From the NCBI RefSeq assembly GCF_934309415.1, contig NZ_CAKRDI010000001.1, forward strand, positions 1 to 64,000: a stretch of DNA of 64,000 nucleotides, given 5' to 3'. The notes beneath the pieces were generated by a model. That model was not told the DNA's origin and did not search any database. It saw only the letters and a program-made list of their open reading frames with translations. The first letter of the stretch is position 1. Every line of letters starts with the position of its first letter. This document shows positions 7,292 through 14,141 of this stretch, one piece after another. Made by a program: the position numbers and the translations under genes. Source of the stretch: an uncultured Mediterraneibacter sp. Lineage in GTDB: Bacteria > Bacillota > Clostridia > Lachnospirales > Lachnospiraceae.

Positions 7292-7304
7292 ACAGCTCCT
7301 GATA

Positions 7305-7330
7305 CGCGAAAAATACATACTCTTTTATGA
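7305..7330 (+). promoter_or_regulatory. Phage-type promoter motif P4
   Basis: CGCG-N16-TTATGA, 35 bp before ATG 7366. Confidence 0.75.
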
Positions 7331-7365
7331 AAATAATAACTTGTTTTTATAAAGGAGGAACATTT

Positions 7366-7608
7366 ATGTTAACAACAATTTACAACAAGGTAGTAGCGAT
7401 TATTGTGACGATGATTACTGGAGTAACACCAGCATCGCTGGAAGATTATCATAGAGTTGAAAACTATGCTAAATACTTTCTGGGAATGATGGGAAGTGGA
7501 GTAAAAATAGTAATCGGAGTAATAGTATTGTTATTATTATGTAGAATGGTATACATAAAGTACAAACGGAATAACAATAAATATTATAGAAGATTAGAGT
7601 CCAAATAA
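7366..7608 (+). CDS. Small membrane protein (80 aa)
   Basis: MLTTIYNKVVAIIVTMITGVTP gives one hydrophobic segment and GVKIVIGVIVLLLLCRMVYI a second, followed by a basic tail. ATG 7366 is chosen for AAAGGAGG; an upstream in-frame ATG at 7327 is part of the promoter motif. Function unknown. Confidence 0.65.
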   Translation: MLTTIYNKVVAIIVTMITGVTPASLEDYHRVENYAKYFLGMMGSGVKIVIGVIVLLLLCRMVYIKYKRNNNKYYRRLESK

Positions 7609-7623
7609 GGGCTCTTTTCTTTT
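7596..7623 (+). terminator. Intrinsic terminator
   Basis: AGAGTCC / GGGCTCT stem with TTTTCTTTT; overlaps the end of gene 7366. Confidence 0.65.
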
Positions 7624-7649
7624 CGCGATAATTACATATCCTTTTATGC
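7624..7649 (+). promoter_or_regulatory. Phage-type promoter motif P5
   Basis: CGCG-N16-TTATGC, 34 bp before ATG 7684, starting at the previous terminator's T-run. Confidence 0.7.
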
Positions 7650-7683
7650 AAAGAATTACATATTATTATGGAGGTAATGGGAT

Positions 7684-8001
7684 ATGAAGAAAACAATTAT
7701 TGGAATGGTAGTAGGTATGATGATTATGATTTGTGTAGGATTTGTAGGTTTTACAGCAATATCCAAACAGCATGAAACAGACATTGCGAATCTTAAATCA
7801 GGATATGAAACACAGATTAGTGAACTTAATAAAAAGAACACTAACACTGAGAAATCATATGACGATTTGGAAGAGCAGGTTTACAACATGATGGACGGAA
7901 AAAACTATAAAATTGAAATCAATCATAAAAATGAGAAACATACATACACAAAAACCGGTAATGGTTGGTTCAGAAAACAGAAACACACAGTAACTAAGTA
8001 A
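7684..8001 (+). CDS. Anchored coiled-coil protein (105 aa)
   Basis: An N-terminal membrane anchor (MKKTIIGMVVGMMIMICVGFVGFTA) is followed by a heptad-rich stretch (about 40-70, ISELNKKNTNTEKSYDDLEEQV) and a basic tail (YTKTGNGWFRKQKHTVTK). TGGAGG precedes the start. Unknown function; single-gene cassette. Confidence 0.65.
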   Translation: MKKTIIGMVVGMMIMICVGFVGFTAISKQHETDIANLKSGYETQISELNKKNTNTEKSYDDLEEQVYNMMDGKNYKIEINHKNEKHTYTKTGNGWFRKQKHTVTK

Positions 8002-8010
8002 TTAACGATT

Positions 8011-8046
8011 AGGGCTTTAGAGAAAATCTAAGGCTCTTTTCTTTTT
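8011..8046 (+). terminator. Intrinsic terminator
   Basis: An 11-bp stem (AGGGCTTTAGA / TCTAAGGCTCT) with a GAAAA loop and TTTTCTTTTT. Confidence 0.75.
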
Positions 8047-8072
8047 CGCATTTAAATCATACTCTGTTATGA
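8047..8072 (+). promoter_or_regulatory. Phage-type promoter motif P6
   Basis: CGCA variant of the first half, TTATGA intact; 34 bp before ATG 8107. Confidence 0.65.
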
Positions 8073-8106
8073 CATATATTAACACAATAGTGAAAGGAGT
8101 AATATT

Positions 8107-8466
8107 ATGGAAGTAGTAGATATGAGAGAATTTAAACGTGAGTCTAGGAAGAGAGAAATCAAAGAAAAGATCAACACGAAAATTCAAAATGGAAAAGAGT
8201 GGTTTAACAGAAACAAAGAAGCGGTAATCACACTTACGCCAATTGTTATCGGAGGCGTTACGACTATTGTAAAAGTTGTAGGCAAACGATCTAATTTACG
8301 TAAGCAGGAAGATCTGAAAGATTTGTATTGTTATGACCGTAGTCTTGGACATTACTGGAGATTGCGTAGAGAACTTTCAAATAAGGAATGGCTTGAAATA
8401 GATAAGCGTAAAAAGAACGGAGAACGACTTTCAGATATTTTAGCGGAAATGAAAGTGTTGAAATAA
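8107..8466 (+). CDS. Basic phage protein with one hydrophobic segment (119 aa)
   Basis: A highly basic N-terminus is followed by a hydrophobic stretch (VITLTPIVIGGVTTIVKVVG, about residues 40-58). The conserved-looking C-terminus LYCYDRSLGHYWRLRRELSNKEW resembles a recurrent tail in Firmicute phage proteins of this size. GAAAGGAGTAATATT precedes the ATG. Function unknown. Confidence 0.7.
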   Translation: MEVVDMREFKRESRKREIKEKINTKIQNGKEWFNRNKEAVITLTPIVIGGVTTIVKVVGKRSNLRKQEDLKDLYCYDRSLGHYWRLRRELSNKEWLEIDKRKKNGERLSDILAEMKVLK

Positions 8467-8475
8467 TATTGTCAG

Positions 8476-8512
8476 GAGCTTATGTCAAAAATGATGTAGG
8501 CTCTTATTTTTT
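8476..8512 (+). terminator. Intrinsic terminator
   Basis: A 12-bp stem (GAGCTTATGTCA / TGATGTAGGCTC) with an AAAA loop, then TTATTTTTTT. Confidence 0.75.
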
Positions 8513-8513
8513 T

Positions 8514-8539
8514 CGCGTAAAAATCATGTCCTTTTATGA
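8514..8539 (+). promoter_or_regulatory. Phage-type promoter motif P7
   Basis: CGCG-N16-TTATGA, 23 bp before ATG 8563. Confidence 0.75.
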
Positions 8540-8562
8540 AAAGAATAAGGAGGTAATGATTT

Positions 8563-8772
8563 ATGTTAAAACCATTGATAAGCGAAAAACAGAAGAAAGA
8601 AATTGGAGCACTTGCAGTAGAACATTCAGACGCTTTAATTGCTATGGGAGCAGACTTGTATAGACAAGGTCTTATTAGAGGAGCAATCCTGGGTGGTTTG
8701 AGTGTAGCAGCAGGTATGATACTTTCACAAGTTAAAACAGCAAAAGAAATGGACGAAAAACAGAATCAGTAA
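8563..8772 (+). CDS. Small membrane-associated protein (69 aa)
   Basis: MLKPLISEKQKKEIGALAVEHSDALIAMGADLY precedes a glycine/alanine-rich hydrophobic stretch (IRGAILGGLSVAAGMIL) and a charged tail. AAGGAGG is well placed. Unknown function; single-gene cassette. Confidence 0.65.
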   Translation: MLKPLISEKQKKEIGALAVEHSDALIAMGADLYRQGLIRGAILGGLSVAAGMILSQVKTAKEMDEKQNQ

Positions 8773-8778
8773 TTCTAA

Positions 8779-8817
8779 AGAGCTTAGGTCAAGAACGACT
8801 TAGGCTCTTTTCTTTTT
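8779..8817 (+). terminator. Intrinsic terminator
   Basis: AGAGCTTAGGTC / GACTTAGGCTCT stem, then TTTTCTTTTT. Nearly the same sequence as the terminator at 10269. Confidence 0.8.
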
Positions 8818-8942
8818 AACCTAGATTAGAAACCAGATCCATTCAGTACTCGGGTTACTGGAATTAATGTTAGTGTTTCAGTGTGAAAAATTCCCGGATG
8901 AGATTTTTGGTAAAACAATTCTAATAGGAAGGGGGTGTTATT

Positions 8943-9146
8943 GTGCTCGATTATATCATTGCTTTAACTGCCGGTATTGTAATTGGTACATTGGTTACTA
9001 TGTTACATTATCGTGTGAGAACTGGCTATGGATACTTTAAGCTCGAACCTGTACCAGACGAACCAGGACTTTATACGGTAAATATGCGTCTTGTGTCTGA
9101 CCAGGATCTCAAACATAAAGACCAAATTACATTAACGCGAGAATAA
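8943..9146 (+). CDS. Anchored small protein (67 aa), GTG start
   Basis: One N-terminal membrane helix (LDYIIALTAGIVIGTLVTML) is followed by a short soluble domain (VRTGYGYFKLEPVPDEPGLYTVNMRL). GTG 8943 follows AAGGGGGTGTTATT. There is no phage motif in the 125 bp upstream, only weak inverted repeats. The stop codon lies inside the next motif copy. Confidence 0.6.
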   Translation: MLDYIIALTAGIVIGTLVTMLHYRVRTGYGYFKLEPVPDEPGLYTVNMRLVSDQDLKHKDQITLTRE

Positions 9147-9161
9147 CGTAGCCTGTTATGA
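9136..9161 (+). promoter_or_regulatory. Phage-type promoter motif P8
   Basis: CGCG-N16-TTATGA, overlapping the previous gene's end; 32 bp before ATG 9194. Confidence 0.75.
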
Positions 9162-9193
9162 AAACTATAAACTTGATTTATGAAAGGAGTAAA

Positions 9194-9592
9194 ATGATGA
9201 AAACTAAAATGATGTTAGAGGAGAGTATCCAGAAAACAATTGAAGAGGTTGACAGATTGGAAATCGGAAGCGAGGAACACAAAAAAGCAACTGATACATT
9301 GGTTAAATTACTTGATAAGTATAATCAAATGGATCAACTCGATGCGGAACTTCAGGATAAATACGATACTAGAGAAGCAGAACGTGTTATTAAGGAGAAA
9401 CAGCTTGAGTTTGAGAAAAAAGATGCGCGAATCAAGAACATTTTAAATGGTGTATCAGTCATCGTTGGCGGAATCGCAGTTCCGGTATGGGCAACATTGG
9501 TAGCATTGACCTTTGAGAAAGTTGATGATGGATTATTCTCAGCTATTACGTCTAAAGACATTATTAAAAACGTCTTACCTAGAAGAAAGTAA
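9194..9592 (+). CDS. Coiled-coil protein with C-terminal membrane segment (132 aa)
   Basis: The first 90 residues are charged and helical (MLEESIQKTIEEVDRLEIGSEEHKKATDTL), then a hydrophobic segment follows (VSVIVGGIAVPVWATLVAL). ATG 9194 or 9197 fits GAAAGGAGTAAA; an upstream ATG at 9158 lies in the promoter motif. The layout resembles other anchored helical phage proteins here (8107, 38530). Function unknown. Confidence 0.7.
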   Translation: MMKTKMMLEESIQKTIEEVDRLEIGSEEHKKATDTLVKLLDKYNQMDQLDAELQDKYDTREAERVIKEKQLEFEKKDARIKNILNGVSVIVGGIAVPVWATLVALTFEKVDDGLFSAITSKDIIKNVLPRRK

Positions 9593-9606
9593 TAGGAATC
9601 AAAATG

Positions 9607-9643
9607 GAGTGTCTGAGTAGAAATACTTGGACTCTTCTTTTCA
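9607..9643 (+). terminator. Intrinsic terminator
   Basis: GAGTGTCTGAGTA / TACTTGGACTC (one bulge) with a GAAA loop and T-rich tail. Confidence 0.65.
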
Positions 9644-9675
9644 AAAATGTATCCAATTTATCAAGGTGAGACGAC

Positions 9676-10035
9676 ATGAGATATTTTTACGAGAAACCAA
9701 GACTTTACACTGGGTATTACGGACGCACGTATGAATGTAATCACCCCGTATACGATAAATGTACGCTATATATAATCGGTAATAAAGGATTAGCAGTAAT
9801 ACAACAACGGTATAACGCCATTACAAAACATACTTGGTGGGGACCTATTGACATATACCTCATAGATGACATATATTTGCATCCAAAATTCAAAGCAGTA
9901 TTTGACGAAAGAGCAGGCGAGAAAACTGATGGATTGTATCCAACAATTTCTATACGACAACTTATGTGGGCTATGAAAATGAAACCATTACCGAGACAAC
10001 GATGGGAAACATCGTTTGACAGAAGAGGAATCTGA
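9676..10035 (+). CDS. Conserved phage protein (119 aa)
   Basis: The pattern NKGLAVIQQRYNAITKHTWWGPIDIYLIDDIYLHPKF...DGLYPTISIRQLMWAMKMKPLPRQRWETSFDR is one I recognise as recurrent in Lachnospiraceae phages and mobile elements, without known function. It has no membrane or cysteine motif. AAGGTGAGACGAC precedes the ATG. It runs from its own terminator-separated start to the next motif. Confidence 0.7.
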   Translation: MRYFYEKPRLYTGYYGRTYECNHPVYDKCTLYIIGNKGLAVIQQRYNAITKHTWWGPIDIYLIDDIYLHPKFKAVFDERAGEKTDGLYPTISIRQLMWAMKMKPLPRQRWETSFDRRGI

Positions 10036-10037
10036 AT

Positions 10038-10063
10038 CGCGATAATTACACAGCCTATTATGA
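10038..10063 (+). promoter_or_regulatory. Phage-type promoter motif P9
   Basis: CGCG-N16-TTATGA, 30 bp before ATG 10094. Confidence 0.75.
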
Positions 10064-10093
10064 GATACTAAATAGAAAAGGAGGATATGAGAA

Positions 10094-10261
10094 ATGATAT
10101 TATTATTGATTTTAGTACTTATGTTGGCATTATTGATAGGGGTATCGATTGCTGTGATAAGTGTCACAGGAGCAATTGGTGTTATCATATTTGGTGATGT
10201 TATCGTATGTATAGTATTAATATTATGGTTTATCAAAAGAATTCTTAGAAAAAGAAAGTAG
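10094..10261 (+). CDS. Hydrophobic membrane peptide (55 aa)
   Basis: Almost entirely hydrophobic (two helices, MILLLILVLMLALLIGVSIAV and GVIIFGDVIVCIVLILWF), ending in a basic RILRKRK. AAAGGAGGATATGAGAA lies upstream. Function unknown; holin-like topology is possible but there is no other lysis gene nearby. Confidence 0.6.
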   Translation: MILLLILVLMLALLIGVSIAVISVTGAIGVIIFGDVIVCIVLILWFIKRILRKRK

Positions 10262-10268
10262 ACGAGAC

Positions 10269-10307
10269 GAGCTTAGGTCAGAAATGACTTAGGCTCTTTT
10301 CTTTTTA
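10269..10307 (+). terminator. Intrinsic terminator
   Basis: A 12-bp stem (GAGCTTAGGTCA / TGACTTAGGCTC) with a GAAA loop and TTTTCTTTTT. Confidence 0.85.
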
Positions 10308-10326
10308 TCATGAAAGGTGAAAAAGC

Positions 10327-10545
10327 ATGGATGAGATGAAAATAAATATAGGCAGCAAAATATTGAAAACAATTGTATCCAAAATTATAGCCAATGCGGT
10401 ATATAAGCAAATAGGTTATAGACCATTGATCGATATTAACGAATTGGAAGCTACCATGGCAGATGGAAAGATTCGTTTTCATATTAATGCGAGTGGCGAG
10501 CTGGACAAAGATGTACTTTACAAAGTCAATAGATTAATAGAATGA
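10327..10545 (+). CDS. Small soluble protein (72 aa)
   Basis: MDEMKINIGSKILKTIVSKIIANAVYKQIGY...DGKIRFHINASGELDKDVLYKVNRLIE. An amphipathic start and mixed alpha/beta pattern, with no known family. AAAGGTGAAAAAGC serves as the ribosome site. It follows a terminator without a clear motif copy. Confidence 0.6.
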   Translation: MDEMKINIGSKILKTIVSKIIANAVYKQIGYRPLIDINELEATMADGKIRFHINASGELDKDVLYKVNRLIE

Positions 10546-10571
10546 CGCGAAAAATACACATGCTGTTATGA
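10546..10571 (+). promoter_or_regulatory. Phage-type promoter motif P10
   Basis: CGCG-N16-TTATGA, 28 bp before ATG 10600; the core is the same 26 bp as at 10962. Confidence 0.8.
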
Positions 10572-10599
10572 AAAGATTAATACAAAAGGAGAGATTATT

Positions 10600-10917
10600 A
10601 TGAAAAAAGTATTAGTAATTTTAGGAGCAGCATTTATGATGTTATCATGTGTTGGTTGTGGAAAAGAAGAAATTAAGAATGAAGAGCAGACATCTTCTAT
10701 CTATGAACAGACGATTGACGAGAGTAATGATTTTACAGAAGAGCTGTCTTCGAATATTGACGAATTGTATACGGATGTATTCAAAGAAATCTTTGGTGAT
10801 GACTTTGATGCGGGCAAAGCAATCGTTGATGACGAGACGGTAACTTATGAAGGTCGTACAGTCAGTTTCGAATACATAGAGGAAGTGGTTTATAATTCAA
10901 TGACGAATTCTTTATAA
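10600..10917 (+). CDS. Small lipoprotein (105 aa)
   Basis: Signal peptide MKKVLVILGAAFMMLSCVGCGKEE with lipobox VGC (cysteine about residue 20). The mature part is short and very acidic, with a helical region (DFTEELSSNIDELYTDVFKEIFGDDF). It would be anchored outside the cell membrane. Function unknown; surface exclusion or host-modification roles are possible but unsupported. Confidence 0.7.
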   Translation: MKKVLVILGAAFMMLSCVGCGKEEIKNEEQTSSIYEQTIDESNDFTEELSSNIDELYTDVFKEIFGDDFDAGKAIVDDETVTYEGRTVSFEYIEEVVYNSMTNSL

Positions 10918-10927
10918 CTGACATAAT

Positions 10928-10961
10928 GAGAGCGGCGTAAATGCTGTTCTCTTTTTTTTTT
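10928..10961 (+). terminator. Intrinsic terminator
   Basis: GAGAGCGGC / GCTGTTCTC stem followed by ten T. Confidence 0.8.
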
Positions 10962-10987
10962 CGCGAAAAATACACATGCTGTTATGA
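10962..10987 (+). promoter_or_regulatory. Phage-type promoter motif P11
   Basis: CGCG-N16-TTATGA immediately after the terminator T-run; 26 bp before ATG 11014. Confidence 0.8.
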
Positions 10988-11013
10988 AAATAAAATCTAG
11001 GGAGGTATTTACA

Positions 11014-11220
11014 ATGAAAGGATTTAAAGAATTTTGGAGTAGCATGTGGGACGTACAGAAGTACAGCATTAAATGGGTTAAGAAGCACTGGAAAGGCTAT
11101 CTTGTATTTATAGGTGTGCTTACGATTCCATTGTATCTATTCTACAGACATTTATTCAAAACAGTGGATACAAAAATAGATGCAATAATGGATACAATAT
11201 TGAGCGATGAGGAGTCTTAG
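11014..11220 (+). CDS. Small single-span membrane protein (68 aa)
   Basis: MKGFKEFWSSMWDVQKYSIKWVKKHW, then a membrane segment (GYLVFIGVLTIPLYLFYRHLF) and an acidic end. ATG 11014 is chosen for TAGGGAGG; the ATG at 10984 is inside the motif. Function unknown. Its stop codon forms the loop of the next terminator. Confidence 0.65.
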   Translation: MKGFKEFWSSMWDVQKYSIKWVKKHWKGYLVFIGVLTIPLYLFYRHLFKTVDTKIDAIMDTILSDEES

Positions 11221-11240
11221 GACTTCTCTTTTTGTTTTTC
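11209..11240 (+). terminator. Terminator overlapping stop codon
   Basis: GAGGAGTC-TTAG-GACTTCTC with a T-rich tail; the loop contains the stop of gene 11014. Confidence 0.7.
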
Positions 11241-11256
11241 AAGAAAGGAGACAAGT

Positions 11257-12039
11257 ATGAGAAAACACAAGTTCGACAAAGGGTCTGCTTCTATTATTCT
11301 TACCTGTTTAGGCGGAATAGGGTTAGTAGCAACAACAATAACGGCAATAAAAGCGACACCTAAAGCTTTGAAACTGATCGAAGAAGCTGAAAAAGAGAAA
11401 GGAGAGGAACTTTCAAAATGGGAAAAAGTAAAGACGACAACACTGGTGTACATTCCAACAATTATTACTGGGGCAGCAACATTAACATGCTTTATGGGCG
11501 CTACGATCATATCGCAAAAACAACAGGCCTCTTTGACCTCTGCGTACATGTTATTGGATCAGAATTACAAGAAGTACCGTCAGAAGGTAGTGGAGCTGTA
11601 CGGGCCAGAAACTCATAACAAGATTGTAGAAGCTATTGCTGTAGAGGAAGCACATGACGTATATCCGTATGTTCAAAGTGGATGGGGCTGCTATGCTCAG
11701 TATTTAGAAGATGACTACAGTGAACCGCGATTGTTTTATGACGCTTACGGTCACCGATATTTCAATGTACCATTAGAACAGGTATTACAAGCTGAGTATC
11801 ATCTGAATCGTATATTTGTTACGGAAGGTGGTTGTATAGATCTCAATACATTTTATGAATACTTAGGTCTGGACCCGACAGATTACGGTGAGAAAGTTGG
11901 TTGGAACATCTGTACAATTGAAGAGTATTGGATCGATTTCAATCACCGAAAAATAACACTTGACGACGGACTGGAATGCTACGTGGTGGAAACAGTTTAC
12001 GAACCTACCGTTGAAGCGTTATCAGAAGAATATGAATGA
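11257..12039 (+). CDS. DUF6353-family protein, paralogue 1
   Basis: This 260-residue protein has the DUF6353 layout: basic N-terminus, a first hydrophobic segment (IILTCLGGIGLVATTITAIKATPKAL), a helical hairpin, a second hydrophobic segment (VYIPTIITGAATLTCFMGATII), QQASLTSAYMLLDQNYKKYR, and a C-terminal domain (INTFYEYLGLDPTDYGEKVGWNI). Two paralogues follow at 13241 and 15441, and a related C-terminal domain occurs at 45964. Probably membrane-associated; function unknown. A piece of its 3' end is repeated at 12305-12377. Confidence 0.8.
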   Translation: MRKHKFDKGSASIILTCLGGIGLVATTITAIKATPKALKLIEEAEKEKGEELSKWEKVKTTTLVYIPTIITGAATLTCFMGATIISQKQQASLTSAYMLLDQNYKKYRQKVVELYGPETHNKIVEAIAVEEAHDVYPYVQSGWGCYAQYLEDDYSEPRLFYDAYGHRYFNVPLEQVLQAEYHLNRIFVTEGGCIDLNTFYEYLGLDPTDYGEKVGWNICTIEEYWIDFNHRKITLDDGLECYVVETVYEPTVEALSEEYE

Positions 12040-12041
12040 TT

Positions 12042-12067
12042 CGCGAAAAATGCAAAGCCTATTATGA
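12042..12067 (+). promoter_or_regulatory. Phage-type promoter motif P12
   Basis: CGCG-N16-TTATGA. It leads to the tRNA-like RNA at 12066, not to a gene. Confidence 0.75.
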
Positions 12068-12148
12068 GAAACAGATAGCTTAATGGGAAAGTACCAGAAG
12101 TAATTTTGGGAATGTAGGTTCGAGTCCTACGATGTTTCTCTATTCTTT
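12066..12148 (+). ncRNA. tRNA-like non-coding RNA 1
   Basis: Starting inside TTATGA, GAGAAAC (12066-12072) pairs with GTTTCTC (12134-12140), followed by TATTCTTTTT. The inside looks like a decayed tRNA: a GCTT/AAGT D-stem with a GG-containing loop, an imperfect anticodon stem and a perfect T-arm (GTAGG-TTCGAGT-CCTAC). U33 is missing and the canonical acceptor register has mismatches, so I call it a tRNA-like RNA, not a working tRNA. It has its own motif and T-tract. Confidence 0.5.
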
Positions 12149-12150
12149 TT

Positions 12151-12176
12151 CGCGAAAAATACACACACTATTATGA
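12151..12176 (+). promoter_or_regulatory. Phage-type promoter motif P13
   Basis: CGCG-N16-TTATGA directly after the previous T-run, leading to ncRNA 2. Confidence 0.75.
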
Positions 12177-12290
12177 GAGAAAGAACTATTAAATGACGAT
12201 GAGCTATGGGTGTATAGAACCTATCTCTGTGGGAGGTATGAAATAGGACTGATAGTTTAATAGTAAGCTATACGGACTCTCTTTTTCTTT
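12175..12290 (+). ncRNA. Structured non-coding RNA 2
   Basis: GAGAG at the presumed 5' end pairs with CTCTC (12278-12282), followed by TTTTTCTTTT. Inside, ACTATTAAA (12185-12193) pairs perfectly with TTTAATAGT (12256-12264), and CCTAT pairs with ATAGG. No ORF with a ribosome site is present. The motif upstream and T-tract downstream define a transcript of about 115 nt. Confidence 0.5.
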
Positions 12291-12304
12291 TGCAGTACGT
12301 GGTT

Positions 12305-12377
12305 GACGATGGACTGCTATGTGATAGAAGCTGTTTATAAACCTACACTCGAAGCATTATCAGACGATTATGAATAA
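12305..12377 (+). pseudogene. Relic of a DUF6353 gene 3' end
   Basis: One frame reads YVIEAVYKPTLEALSDDYE and stops. This is nearly the C-terminus of the DUF6353 protein at 11257 (YVVETVYEPTVEALSEEYE), and the preceding GACGATGGACTG matches its GACGACGGACTG with a frame-shifting gap. No start or ribosome site. It is the 3' stub of a deleted tandem copy. Confidence 0.75.
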
Positions 12378-12379
12378 TT

Positions 12380-12405
12380 CGCGAAGAAAACATGCTCCGT
12401 TATGA
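12380..12405 (+). promoter_or_regulatory. Phage-type promoter motif P14
   Basis: CGCG-N16-TTATGA, 34 bp before ATG 12440. Confidence 0.75.
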
Positions 12406-12439
12406 ACAGAAAACAAAAATTCAAAATGGAGGTAATGGT

Positions 12440-12643
12440 ATGAATTTAGCAACAAAAATGCAGGAAAAACTGGAAGACATTTGGAACGAAAACTGGGTAT
12501 CAGATAGAAAGCGAGACAAAGTTAAAGCAGTAACAGCAGCTTTGTGTAGTGGAGCTATCGACGGCTTCGTACTTATGGGTCCGATTATGCTGGCAGGCTT
12601 ATTTGCGAAAAATCATAAAATTGCAAAATTACAGAATAAGTAG
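12440..12643 (+). CDS. Small membrane-associated protein (67 aa)
   Basis: MNLATKMQEKLEDIWNENWVSDRKRDKVKAVTAALCSGAIDGFVLMGPIMLAGLFAKNHKIAKLQNK has a charged helix then one hydrophobic segment. ATG 12440 is chosen for TGGAGGTAATGGT. Function unknown; single-gene cassette. Confidence 0.65.
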   Translation: MNLATKMQEKLEDIWNENWVSDRKRDKVKAVTAALCSGAIDGFVLMGPIMLAGLFAKNHKIAKLQNK

Positions 12644-12656
12644 TTTTTAAGGCAGA

Positions 12657-12690
12657 GAACTTGGTCGAAAGATTCAGGTTCTTTTGCTTT
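12657..12690 (+). terminator. Intrinsic terminator
   Basis: GAACTTGGTC / GATTCAGGTTC with a GAAA loop, one bulge and TTTTGCTTTT. Confidence 0.65.
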
Positions 12691-12691
12691 T

Positions 12692-12717
12692 CGCGAAAAA
12701 TACACAGCCTATTATGA
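12692..12717 (+). promoter_or_regulatory. Phage-type promoter motif P15
   Basis: CGCG-N16-TTATGA, leading to ncRNA 3. Confidence 0.75.
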
Positions 12718-12894
12718 GAAAATAATAAGGTTACCAAACGTATAGCTGGTGCTGTCTATCTCAGACAGATTTAGAGAAACGACGGGTCTTATTAAATAGA
12801 TTAATATGTTTAATAAGGTATAAACGGAGGAGTAAATAGGGGCCGTTAGGTGTTAGCGGAAGGTGTAAATAACATAGTCTTATTATTTTCTTTT
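12716..12894 (+). ncRNA. Structured non-coding RNA 3
   Basis: GAAAATAATAAG (12718-12729) pairs perfectly over 12 bp with CTTATTATTTTC (12879-12890), closing a 170-nt RNA whose 5' end coincides with the motif. Inside are a CTGTC-TATCTCA-GACAG hairpin and CTTATTAAA / TTTAATAAG. No credible ORF. T-tract TTTT follows. Confidence 0.55.
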
Positions 12895-12925
12895 GCAGTA
12901 CGTGGGTGACGGTGAGATGCTGCAT
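12889..12925 (+). repeat. Second copy of a GCAGTACGTGG repeat
   Basis: TTTTGCAGTACGTGG-GTGACGGTGA matches TTTTGCAGTACGTGG-TTGACGATGG at 12288-12313. Both copies directly follow an ncRNA T-tract, which suggests a duplicated ncRNA/gene-relic block. Confidence 0.6.
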
Positions 12926-12947
12926 AATTACATAATATCTCATAACA

Positions 12948-12973
12948 CGCGATTGAAACATATCCTGTTATGA
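12948..12973 (+). promoter_or_regulatory. Phage-type promoter motif P16
   Basis: CGCG-N16-TTATGA, 23 bp before ATG 12997. Confidence 0.75.
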
Positions 12974-12996
12974 CAAAATGAAAGGAGATTGAAACT

Positions 12997-13161
12997 ATGA
13001 AAATCAAACTTAACAGAAAGACTGCACTGACAATTGCGTCGGCATTCTTTGGTATGGGGAGCTTCGTTGTAGGAGTTCTGTCATCCAAAGACGAGACGGA
13101 GGAGATAGCGCAGAGAGCGGCAGAGATTTTAGAAGAGAAACAATCGAACGATGACGAGTAA
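12997..13161 (+). CDS. Small anchored acidic protein (54 aa)
   Basis: MKIKLNRKTALTIASAFFGMGSFVVGVLSS forms a signal-anchor-like segment followed by an acidic helical tail (KDETEEIAQRAAEILEEKQ). GAAAGGAGATTG is well placed. Function unknown. Confidence 0.65.
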   Translation: MKIKLNRKTALTIASAFFGMGSFVVGVLSSKDETEEIAQRAAEILEEKQSNDDE

Positions 13162-13167
13162 GAGATA

Positions 13168-13205
13168 GAGATCTGGGTAGAAATACTTAGGTCTCTTTTC
13201 TTTTG
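13168..13205 (+). terminator. Intrinsic terminator
   Basis: A 12-bp stem (GAGATCTGGGTA / TACTTAGGTCTC) with a GAAA loop and TTTTCTTTT. Confidence 0.8.
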
Positions 13206-13240
13206 CACAAATTTATTACGTTCATATGGAGGAAATTATC

Positions 13241-14074
13241 ATGAACAAAAAAGATGTAACTAGACTTTTCAAAATGGTTAAATTGAAAGCGAAAAAACAC
13301 GGTCCAGAGATTCTTACAGGACTTGGTATCGCTGGAATGATCACTACTACGGTACTTGCGGTAAAGGCAACTCCTAAAGCTCTGCAGTTGATTGAAGGGG
13401 CAGAAAAAGAGAAGGCACATGTATATAATGAACAGCATCCTGACAAAGATATACAAGCTACGTCATTAAGATTATCAACACCGGAGATTGTCAAAGCTGC
13501 ATGGAAACAGTACATCCCTGCAGTTGCGTTAGGAGGAGCATCTGTAGCTTGTCTTATCGGAGCAAATTCAGTACATACACGTAGACATGCTGCTTTGTAT
13601 TCTGCATACAAGTTAACTGAAACAGCTTATACGGAGTACAAGGACAAAGTAGAAGAAGTTGTCGGTGACAAGAAAGTAACTGAGATCAAGAAGAAACTTG
13701 CTGAGGACAAAGTAAAGAAAGTACATGAAGAAACAAAAAACACTCCGAGTGTAGTAGTTGCCGGTGATGGAGATATTTGGTTTATTGACGCTATGTCGAA
13801 CCAGAGATTCCTGAGCACAAAGAATAAGCTTGATGCGGCAGCCAACAAACTGAATAAAGATATGCGTACTGATATGTATATCTCATTAAGCCAGTTCTAT
13901 GACGAAGTCGGTGGTGGATTAAAGCACACGGGTAATAGCGATACTATCGGATGGCGTATTGATGCAGATTATATCGATGTTGTTACGAGTGAAACTATTG
14001 AAATGGATGGACGAATCTATGTTGTAATGGACTTCCGGGTAAGACCAGAGTATGGGTACGACATCATGTATTAA
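13241..14074 (+). CDS. DUF6353-family protein, paralogue 2
   Basis: 277 residues, same plan as 11257: basic start, KHGPEILTGLGIAGMITTTVLAVKATPKAL, second hydrophobic segment (YIPAVALGGASVACLIGA), RRHAALYSAYKLTETAYTEYKDKVEEVVG, and a C-terminal domain (ISLSQFYDEVGGGLKHTGNSDTIGWRI). ATG 13241 follows TGGAGG; the ATG at 13226 is the ribosome-site region. Probably membrane-bound; function unknown. Confidence 0.8.
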   Translation: MNKKDVTRLFKMVKLKAKKHGPEILTGLGIAGMITTTVLAVKATPKALQLIEGAEKEKAHVYNEQHPDKDIQATSLRLSTPEIVKAAWKQYIPAVALGGASVACLIGANSVHTRRHAALYSAYKLTETAYTEYKDKVEEVVGDKKVTEIKKKLAEDKVKKVHEETKNTPSVVVAGDGDIWFIDAMSNQRFLSTKNKLDAAANKLNKDMRTDMYISLSQFYDEVGGGLKHTGNSDTIGWRIDADYIDVVTSETIEMDGRIYVVMDFRVRPEYGYDIMY

Positions 14075-14076
14075 AA

Positions 14077-14102
14077 CGCGAAAAATACATGGGCTTTTAT
14101 GA
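14077..14102 (+). promoter_or_regulatory. Phage-type promoter motif P17
   Basis: CGCG-N16-TTATGA, 39 bp before ATG 14142; last copy before the replication block. Confidence 0.75.
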
Positions 14103-14141
14103 GAAAATAGAAATTTTTTAAAGTTGAAAGGAGTAACTATT

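Noticed and set aside
12066..12148. Functional tRNA gene
   Set aside because: The T-arm and D-arm look right, but U33 is missing and the acceptor stem cannot pair in the canonical register. I call it a tRNA-like RNA instead.
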